Shown here: in pieces, positions 57,439 to 64,000 of the stretch
Layout: each line of letters starts with the position of its first letter
Position numbering within the stretch: the first letter of the stretch is position 1
Assembly: GCF_009759665.1 (NCBI RefSeq)
Contig: NZ_WQNE01000006.1
Location: 62,001-126,000, forward strand
Origin: Bradyrhizobium cajani
GTDB lineage: Bacteria; Pseudomonadota; Alphaproteobacteria; Rhizobiales; Xanthobacteraceae
Direction of reading: 5' to 3'
Length of the DNA: 64,000 bases
The notes under the pieces: generated by a model
Database searches by the model: none
What the model was told of the DNA's origin: nothing
The model's input: the letters and a program-made list of their open reading frames with translations, nothing else
Position numbers and translations under genes: made by a program

Positions 57439-58161
57439 ATGAACAACATGAGCAAAGCTATACCACGAAGGCGTCGATGGCGCATTGGCGAACTTGCAGA
57501 GGCGACCGGAGTAACGGTACGCACGCTGCATCACTATGAACACACCGGGCTCCTAGCAGCTTCAGAGCGTACTGACGGCGGCCACCGGATGTACGACCGC
57601 GAAAGCGTGCAACGGGTTCACCAGATTCGTGCGCTACGTGAGCTTGGCTTCTCACTTGTCGAGATCCGTAAAGCTATGGAGGGCACGACCTCACTTACCG
57701 ATCTTCTGCGCAAACATTTAGAGCGGATAGAACTTCAAGTCGCTCGAACAACTCTGCTGCGAGATCGCTTGCGCAACATGACCATCGACAGTGATATCCA
57801 GGTAAGTGTGGATGAGCTGCCTGCCACCCTCAATGCCATGTCGCGGGTCGAGACGCATAATCAGACGTCCCGATGCACCTGCAAGTTAGCTGCAGATCGC
57901 GAGGAGCGGTGGCGGCGGATCCGTGACGACCTGCGTGATTGTATGGATCGAGGCGACCATCCTTGCAGCGAGCGGGCAAAAGCTGTCGCAGTCGCAGCGC
58001 GCTTGCTGATCGGCGAAATCGCTGGCGCCGATTCACGCGTTTCGACGATCCTGAAGGTACTTGCACGATTAAGCGCCCCCCGTAGTCTGGCTGGTTGGGA
58101 TCCCTGCCTCATGCAATATCTCGATCTGGCCCTTGGCGGGTTGGAGGATCAGCCGTACTGA
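57439..58161 (+). CDS. nolA: MerR-type nodulation regulator NolA
   Basis: The 240-residue protein has a MerR helix-turn-helix (WRIGELAEATGVTVRTLHHY, EHTGLLAASERTDGGHRMYD), the dimerisation helix LRKHLERIELQVARTTLLRD and a long C-terminal effector domain. NolA is known to mediate genotype-specific nodulation and to be made in three forms from alternative starts; ATGs at codon 4 and several downstream codons could serve. The first ATG (57439) is almost at the transcription start predicted from the promoter. It is the only MerR-type regulator in the window. Confidence 0.93.
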   Translation: MNNMSKAIPRRRRWRIGELAEATGVTVRTLHHYEHTGLLAASERTDGGHRMYDRESVQRVHQIRALRELGFSLVEIRKAMEGTTSLTDLLRKHLERIELQVARTTLLRDRLRNMTIDSDIQVSVDELPATLNAMSRVETHNQTSRCTCKLAADREERWRRIRDDLRDCMDRGDHPCSERAKAVAVAARLLIGEIAGADSRVSTILKVLARLSAPRSLAGWDPCLMQYLDLALGGLEDQPY

Positions 58162-58311
58162 CGTCCTCCTGGCCGGCTCCGCACGGCATTGCCGATAGGC
58201 GATCGTCGGCTCTGATGCGGGCCAACAGTTTTATGGACTGAGCCGGACAGTCGTCGTCACCTCGTCGATCCGCGCTCCCTGACGCACCATCGAGGCTCCT
58301 TCAAAACGGCC

Positions 58312-58342
58312 TTGAAACGCACCTAACGTCAAATTGTAAGTT
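58312..58342 (+). promoter_or_regulatory. MerR-type promoter/operator, copy G (solute-binding protein)
   Basis: TTGAAA (58312-58317), a 19-bp spacer containing ACCTAACGTCAAATTG, and TAAGTT (58337-58342). It is about 125 bp upstream of the solute-binding protein gene and shares the conserved TTG before the -10 with the other copies. Confidence 0.7.
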
Positions 58343-58466
58343 CTACCGTGGTCGCCAATCTGGCCGACCAACACAAGCTTCGCTTTGACAGACAATCTCA
58401 ACGTGTCGACATGTCTGATCACAGCTGCTGGCGGTTACTCTTCAGGTGAACATTAGGAGCTCTACA

Positions 58467-59576
58467 ATGTTAAATCGTTGCGCGTCTGCTGCGAGTGCAG
58501 CGCTTCTCTTCTGCGCCCTCGCCTCTGTTGCGCGCGGCTCCGACGTCAATATTGCCGTGGCTGGCCCAATGAGCGGAAGCAGCGCTGCGTTCGGCGCACA
58601 AATGCGCGATGGTGCAGCTGCGGCAGTCGAGGCGTTGAACGCTTCTGGCCTATTTCTCGATACCAAGGTGATATTGACTGTCGCCGACGACGCGTGCGAC
58701 CCGAAGCAAGCTGTCGCAGTCGCGAATAAGCTCACAACAGAGCGGACCCGGTTGGTCGTTGGCCATTTTTGTTCTTCTGCGTCGATCCCGGCCTCCGAGA
58801 TCTACGCCGAAGCAGGCATTATTCAGGTGTCACCAGGCTCGTCAAATCCTCAGCTAACAGAACGAGGCCTTGAGACTGTCTTTCGTATCTGCGGCCGCGA
58901 CGACCAACAAGGCATCGTTGCCGCAGAGTATATTCACCGGACCTTCCCTAACGACAAGATCGCAGTGCTCGACGACAAGAGCACCGCAGGCAAGGGTATC
59001 GCCGACGTCGTTGAAGCACAGCTTCGGAGATTCGGTGAACAAGTCATTCGCCAAAGCTATGTAGCCGGCGAAAAGGATTACAGGGCGCTGGTCTCAAGGA
59101 TGAAGAAGGAACGAGTGCGCGTCGCCTATATCGGCGGTTATCATACCGAAATCGGATTGTTTATACGCCAGGCGTCAGAAGCAAGAGCGGACCTTATGGT
59201 CATGGCGAACGATCCTTTGATGACCTCTGAATTCTGGGCCATTACAGGCAACGCCGGAAATGGCACGTTGTTTACCTTCATGCCGGACCCCGCCAGGAAT
59301 GCCAATGCGGCCGGCGTGGTGGCCGAACTCAAAGCTTCCAACCTGTCCGCTGAAGGCTACACGCTTTACGCCTATGCAGCCGTGCAAGCATGGGCAGAGG
59401 CGGTGAACCGGACCGGTTCTTTCAATGCTGTGCGCGTAGCTAGCGCACTTCGTTCACGGCCGACCGATACCGTGATTGGCCCAGTCCGGTTCGATAGAAA
59501 GGGAGACAATGCGGCTCCTGGCTTTCTGGTTTACCGCTGGCGAGACGGCCGTGTTGAAACTGTCGAGCAGAACTGA
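58467..59576 (+). CDS. ABC transporter solute-binding protein, LivK/amide type
   Basis: The 369-residue protein is a periplasmic binding protein of the branched-chain amino acid/amide family. A signal peptide (CASAASAALLFCALASVARG) precedes SDVNIAVAGPMSGSSAAFGA. The two lobes include RTRLVVGHFCSSASIPASEI, NDKIAVLDDKSTAGKGIADV and FDRKGDNAAPGFLVYRWRDG. AGGAG seven bases before the ATG at 58467 fixes the start. No permease or ATPase genes follow, so it works with components encoded elsewhere. A MerR-type promoter upstream ties it to nolA regulation. Confidence 0.9.
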   Translation: MLNRCASAASAALLFCALASVARGSDVNIAVAGPMSGSSAAFGAQMRDGAAAAVEALNASGLFLDTKVILTVADDACDPKQAVAVANKLTTERTRLVVGHFCSSASIPASEIYAEAGIIQVSPGSSNPQLTERGLETVFRICGRDDQQGIVAAEYIHRTFPNDKIAVLDDKSTAGKGIADVVEAQLRRFGEQVIRQSYVAGEKDYRALVSRMKKERVRVAYIGGYHTEIGLFIRQASEARADLMVMANDPLMTSEFWAITGNAGNGTLFTFMPDPARNANAAGVVAELKASNLSAEGYTLYAYAAVQAWAEAVNRTGSFNAVRVASALRSRPTDTVIGPVRFDRKGDNAAPGFLVYRWRDGRVETVEQN

Positions 59577-59619
59577 TTGGCGGCGTCGCCGCCTCCCCAG
59601 ATCCAAAGTGAAACGGCTG

Positions 59620-59769
59620 ATGGGACGCACCCAGGTCGTTGGAGCAGCGATACTCGCAAGCTCTCTTATACTTGCAGCTTTCGGAGCGTTTTTCGCGTTC
59701 GTTGCAGCGTTCGCAGAGCTAGCCGATGTCGACCTGACGGAGACGCTACGTCCGATGATAGACAAATAG
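59620..59769 (+). CDS. possible small membrane protein
   Basis: A 49-codon frame encodes MGRTQVVGAAILASSLILAA, FGAFFAFVAAFAELADVDL and ends RPMIDK. The hydrophobic stretch predicts one or two membrane helices. It begins 43 bp after the solute-binding protein gene in the same direction, but no ribosome-binding site is clear. It may be real or chance. Confidence 0.4.
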   Translation: MGRTQVVGAAILASSLILAAFGAFFAFVAAFAELADVDLTETLRPMIDK

Positions 59770-60054
59770 AGCCGTGCCGAGCTGGTCTGGCACGCAAGGC
59801 ACAGGACCTCTGAAGCGGGCTAACGATGCTTCTGGTCGAGCACATGCTCGCTGTGGAGGCGCTTCGGGAACGTCTGTCAATGGTGCGACCGGACCGCCAT
59901 TTGCGCATTCTCGTGATCCACTCACATAGTGCAAGCTCAGATCCACGCCAAGAGAAACGGCCTAAGTGGTCAAACGACGAACGAGACCTCTTTGAGCGCG
60001 ACGGTATGAAGCAATCGGGCCTCGCCATCTGCCCCATCATCGGAGATTAATCGA

Positions 60055-61081
60055 GTGAAGAGTGGCCTTCCAAGACTAAGGTGCGGTATTTTCGACCATT
60101 TGGATGACGACGGCCGAGAGCCGCACGACAATATGAAGATCGTCTCAAGCTGACCGAGGCCTGCGACTCGCTCGGTTTCTACGCTTATCACCTGGCCGAA
60201 CACCACTGCACACCTCACGGCAGAGGGCCCTCGCCGAACCTGTTTCTTTCGAGCGTCGCACAGCGCACCCGGCGATTACACTTTGGTCCGCTCGTCCTGT
60301 TGCTCAAACTTTATCATCCATTACGCGCATTCGATGAGATCTGCATGCTTGACCAATTGAGCGGCGGCAGGCTTGAGGTCGGGATAGGCCGCGGCTCCCA
60401 GCCGATTGAATGGGGTTATTTCGGCATCACTGCCGACGCTGCACCAAGCCGTTATACGGAGGCCAGTGAAATCCTGAATATTGCGCTGAAGGGACATACG
60501 CTATCTTATCAGGGCACTACTTCGAGTTCAGCGAAGTACCCCTAATGTTGAGGCCTCATCAACGTCCATATCCGCCTATCTGGATCGCGAGCAATCGGGC
60601 TGAGACGGCGCAGTGGGCCGCGGCAAATGGCGCCAATCTGCCGTGCATAGGTCCCGCCTGTGTTGTCCGGAACGTTACGGATGCCTACCGATCCCATCGA
60701 GCCCACAATACAGCCGCACACGGCCGCGAGCCCTTTCTCGGGCTGGCCCGCATGGTCGTGATTGCGAAGTCTGATCAGGACGCTCATACGACGCCCGAAA
60801 CTGCGTATCGGCGACGGCTGGAGAACTTTAAGTTCCTTTACGAGCTTAACGCCATTCCGACACCGTCCGCCCTTCCGCTGACCTTCGATGCAGCACTTGA
60901 GAGCGAATTGTGCGTCGTTGGAACGCTGGCTTCCGTCCGACAGCTTCTTCTTCAGCAGATGGAAGTGGCAGGTGCCAACTACTTGCTTTGCCAGCTTGCA
61001 TTCGGAGACCTTCCGCTGGAGATTTCCCTGTACACCGCAACCGCAATCAAAGCTGAAATTCTCGATAGCTTTGACGGATAA
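60055..61081 (+). pseudogene. luciferase-like (LLM) flavin monooxygenase, frameshifted
   Basis: The gene reads as an LLM-class flavin-dependent oxidoreductase in three frames: LRCGIFDHLDDDGREPHDN; YEDRLKLTEACDSLGFYAYH to GRLEVGIGRGSQPIEWGYFG and a stop at 60543; then FEFSEVPLMLRPHQRPYPPI to the end. The first shift lies near 60130; the second, near 60510, looks like loss of one C in GGGCCAC. The stop at 61081 ends the homology. The substrate of the ancestor is unknown. Its cofactor partner could have been a flavin reductase, but the one at 27.5 kb is far away. Confidence 0.8.
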
Positions 61082-61247
61082 TGTCTGCATTGGGGGATCG
61101 TATGCGTGGCAAGTAGACCGACGCACTGAGGTTAACCGAAGCTGGTCGCGATTTTGGTGGTCGTTTGCCCGGGGCGAAGGCGACCGTCAGCCTCAATGGC
61201 CGCGATATCTGACCGGCTGGCGCCCCTATTTGGGGGCGAGCTTTGGC

Positions 61248-61364
61248 TTAGCGAGCGTTTGCGAACCGCTTTATCAACTCATCCGCGGCCGAACGCTCTT
61301 CGTTCGCTTCGATCTCGCGGGCCTTTTCAATGAAGGCCCGCGATTGCTCAGGCGCATCCTGCAT
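61248..61364 (-). CDS. possible short helical protein
   Basis: A 38-codon frame reads MQDAPEQSRAFIEKAREIEA then NEERSAADELIKRFANAR. The pattern resembles a motif common in small rhizobial proteins (QSRAFIEKAREIEADE). No ribosome-binding site is evident, and the frame is open upstream without pattern. It may be the rest of a decayed gene. Confidence 0.4.
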   Translation of the reverse strand: MQDAPEQSRAFIEKAREIEANEERSAADELIKRFANAR

Positions 61365-61648
61365 CTGCGGGAGGCCGGAGCTGGTCGGATAGTCGCCGAC
61401 GAGACTCCATGACCCTGTCTTCGGCTTATGGGATCGAGGGGTGTTTCTGGCATCTTCGTGACATCTGGCGTCCAATTTAGAGGTATTCGCCAGCGATCAG
61501 AGCTGCGACCTTTCTGTCTTCTCCATCATGGCCACCCCGTCATCGACGAATCAGCAGGCTCGCCTAAAGTGCCCATAAGATCACCGCAGCAAGACGGCGG
61601 GAAACACTAACTCGCTTTCGAGGTAAGAGAACGATTACGCGCGTGCGC

Positions 61649-61698
61649 GATCCACGAACTGGATGCATCCCATCAACACTTTCGATTTTACCAATTTC
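61649..61698 (+). promoter_or_regulatory. orphan nod box
   Basis: The sequence carries ATCCACGAACTGGATG in its left half and TCGATTTTACCAAT in its right, matching the nod-box consensus (YATCCAY-N-GATG ... RATTTTACCAATC) over almost its whole length, with a mismatch in the ACAATC part (CACTTTC). It points downstream, where no recognised nodulation gene lies. Confidence 0.85.
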
Positions 61699-63077
61699 AG
61701 ACAAATACCCCATAAGTCGATCGCCGGTTTTCCGGAAAGCACATATCACGAATGTCGTGTGAGCAATGGACCCTTTTTGCTTTCAGCATAGTCGCAGGCA
61801 GATTCAAGGTTCTCGCGGCTGCATCGCCAACGAGATCCATCAATCTTTGGAATCGACGCACGTGCGGCGTAAATGGGGTCGGGTGGCTAATCCCAACGTC
61901 GGGCGCGTAACTTATCGCGCTGGCGCCTCCCCTTTTGCAATCATACTAAGGCCCTCCAAGAAAATCGACTCTCACGCACATCGGTTGGTCAAGGTAAATG
62001 CGTGCGCTGCATAGCATTGGGGCAGGCGAACTGCCCTCTACGACGGTGCGGGCTGGACTATTTGCCCTGACCAGGCGGGCGCCGCCGACAATCCGACGCT
62101 GTCGCGGGCTTCAAACAAAGCAGTGCGGTCAGCTATCTGACCACGCTACGTGCAAGCCGCATATCCTCCGGCCAGGACGAGGCAATGATGTCGATCGGTG
62201 TGATGAGACCAACCTAGCGATCTTGCTGCCCGCCCCTGTACGCCGTGTGACCGTGGTGTCTCACTCTGCTCGCGTCCTCAGTCTTCGTCGGCAGGCGGCT
62301 TCCACACCCATTTCCTACAGACTGACGCTACCCCATCTCATTCTATGCGCTGGCGCTGTTCGACCATATCCCGGCGCGGTTATCCCTTCTCAGAAATCCT
62401 TACATCACCATCGGAACGAGGGGTGGAGATACGCGATCTGCCGGTCTTGTCTCTTAGCGCCCCCACCTTCCAGGAGCCCATCCGCACCCTCGTCGGACCA
62501 GGCATCGCCTGTCAACGAATGGAGAGAGAAACCGCAGACGTATGTGGCGGATGTTATTTCTGAGTTGCCTGGCATGGGCTGGGACTTAATTTTCTGGCAT
62601 AATGAGGAGGCCGGTCTGGACCAGTTGACGGCGTGCCTTCAGCAACAGCTTCGTCCAGCGCCAAGCGCTCTTTATGGCACTCTGCCTCGCGAGGCCTCAG
62701 GTTATGTCTGGATCGCTATGACAGGCGGCAAGCAATCCCGCAGCAGTTCGGGCCGCACTTCTCTCGACCTGCCGTCATCAGTGGTGTCCCCACTGGCTGG
62801 AGTCACTGTCGCTGTCCGTCGCGCTGTACCGGCTCGGCCGTCGAATCAAATGACGGGCCATCTACAACGCAGTTCCCAGCGTTCTATAGTCGTTTCCGCC
62901 TTTGCGGCCCTTTCGCGGCACTTGCTGCCACCCTCACCCTTCGGCGACCGTGCGTGCGCACCTTGCCTTGTGCAGCAGCCATTCGTTCTAACGCCCGTCT
63001 GCCGTCCCGCGAACGGGAAAGCACGACACAACCGTTCTCAGCCTGCTGCCTGCATTCAACTACTTTGGAGCAACACC
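61699..63077. other. no recognised gene downstream of the nod box
   Basis: GC-rich frames are open on the plus strand through much of this stretch, but they lack codon consistency and ribosome-binding sites. A few fragments, such as FYALALFDHIPARLSLLRNP (about 62340) and DVISELPGMGWDLIFWHNEE (about 62550), look like protein. They may be debris of one or more lost genes. Confidence 0.35.
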
Positions 63078-63449
63078 GTGGAACTTGACCCTTCCAATTC
63101 ACGCTCAGAGGACCTCGAGCATCGCATCGACCTGCAACTCGACATCGTGGCCGCCCTCATACGCGAAGAGGGGAACGAGCTCGAAGCGGTCCGACTGCTA
63201 AATGCACTCACAAATCAGATGATTACGGCGGAACTGGAGCTCGGCCGGCTCGGCGATACGAGAACCCGCGCCGGCGACCGGCAAACGACGCGACTGTCGC
63301 GAGACCGTGGCGTTTACTACCCAGAAGACCTTCAGGTTTTGGGACGCCTTCTCGATCAGGCCGTGGCGGCATTGCCGGCAGTGCTCCGAACCCCCGCCAA
63401 TCGAATGAAGATCGCGAAACTAATTCTGTCACGTGCAGCAGCGGACTGA
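63078..63449 (+). CDS. small helical protein, paralogue of the 57-kb gene
   Basis: The 123-residue protein starts at a GTG with GGAG seven bases upstream. The N-terminal half is a likely coiled coil (LEHRIDLQLDIVAALIREEG, NELEAVRLLNALTNQMITAE), and the C-terminal block YYPEDLQVLGRLLDQAVAAL, then RMKIAKLILSRAAAD, is shared with the gene at 57118-57327. The frame is open far upstream, but that part has no pattern. It may be the first intact gene after the nod box, 1.4 kb away. Function unknown. Confidence 0.72.
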   Translation: MELDPSNSRSEDLEHRIDLQLDIVAALIREEGNELEAVRLLNALTNQMITAELELGRLGDTRTRAGDRQTTRLSRDRGVYYPEDLQVLGRLLDQAVAALPAVLRTPANRMKIAKLILSRAAAD

Positions 63450-64000
63450 GATTTCAGTTGATGGCGCGCTTATCGAACGTTTATCGCTGGGCGGACTGCT
63501 ACGGCCGTACGCACCAGGGATCGACGAGTTGGCGTTTATGGCTAACCGCCCGTAATCGCGCCGGTACCGCTGGCTTTTCCATGTCACGACTGATCGTCGC
63601 GATGCTCGAAAGCTGGAGCCTGCACCGAGAGCAGGAGGCCGCGCAGGGTCGAGCAAAGGACGACGTCACGCGGACACATGTCAGAAAGCAAACAAGCAGT
63701 GACGGGAAAACGCCACATGCTTCCAGAAACTAGAGACTGCGAAAGGAGCGGAACGATCTATTTTCATCGATATGCGGCTTTAGTCGTGACTGGCATGGCG
63801 CCGATCTTCCAATTGCAGGAAGAAGAGCCACAATTATTGACCGATACCGAGTAACAAGAGCACTTCGGCAACGCAGCCGTGAAACGCGAGTTCGTCTCAA
63901 CCGCTTCAGAATTATTCGAATGGGCCCGGAAATACAACATTCGGGGTCATCTGAACTTCAACAAACATCTATAAATTCGTCGAAGCACCGAGAGCAGCTC
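63450..64000. other. no recognisable gene at the window end
   Basis: No supported coding region is visible. Frames on both strands are short and unbiased, and no known promoter motif is present. Confidence 0.35.

Noticed and set aside
61998..63077. The 360-codon upstream extension of the 63-kb gene
   Set aside because: It shows no conserved pattern and varied composition. The GTG at 63078 has a good ribosome-binding site and begins the conserved part.

Overview
The window looks like part of the symbiosis island of a soybean-type Bradyrhizobium (B. japonicum/diazoefficiens group). The evidence is a complete nodYABCSUIJ operon with nolO and nodZ, divergent nodD1 and nodD2, nolA, the fixR-nifA operon with fixA, a symbiotic groESL copy, type III effector genes with tts boxes, and many insertion-sequence remnants. 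I infer the genus from gene content, gene order and diagnostic lengths (FixR 278 aa, NodD1 314 aa, NifA with the C-X11-C-X19-C-X4-C motif). No database search was run.

Layout. 1-6.1 kb holds transposase debris, an FkbM-type methyltransferase, a decayed ABC ATPase and a DUF418 membrane protein. 6.8-9.3 kb is groESL, driven by NifA/sigma-54, with its promoter and the 5' end of groES tandemly duplicated. 10.5-12.1 kb is an acyl-CoA dehydrogenase-like flavoprotein. 12.6-20.8 kb is a type III effector region: a NopD-like C48 protease gene broken by a frameshift and an amber codon, an intact IS66-family element with perfect 8-bp target duplications, and nopT. 21.3-30.9 kb carries small proteins (one under a NifA/sigma-54 promoter), a divergent TrpD homologue, a flavin reductase, an M20 peptidase and a small Cys/His protein. 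31.4-36 kb has an ATP-grasp ligase and a two-gene operon (haem-oxygenase-like diiron oxidase fused to a GFA domain, then a 2OG-Fe(II) oxygenase) downstream of a near-perfect NifA/sigma-54 promoter. 36.4-37.6 kb is an IS3 element with a dead transposase. 37.7-42.1 kb is fixA, nifA and fixR. 42.8-53.9 kb is nodZ, nolO and nodJIUSCBAY, all on the minus strand. 54-58.2 kb is nodD1, nodD2 and nolA on the plus strand. 58.3-64 kb has an ABC solute-binding protein, a broken luciferase-like monooxygenase gene, an orphan nod box and a small helical protein.

Regulation ties the window together. RegR and sigma-54 signals precede fixR-nifA. NifA targets (UAS plus -24/-12) precede groESL, a small membrane protein and the oxygenase operon. 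NodD acts through the nod box between nodY and nodD1. TtsI boxes mark the effector genes, two of them now orphaned. Seven copies of a MerR-type promoter (-35, exactly 19-bp spacer, -10), all on the plus strand, occur upstream of nolA, nodD2, the trpD homologue and the solute-binding protein, and at three further sites. NolA, the only MerR-type regulator here, is the natural candidate to control them; this possible NolA regulon and the NifA-linked diiron/2OG oxygenase operon are the two most interesting observations.
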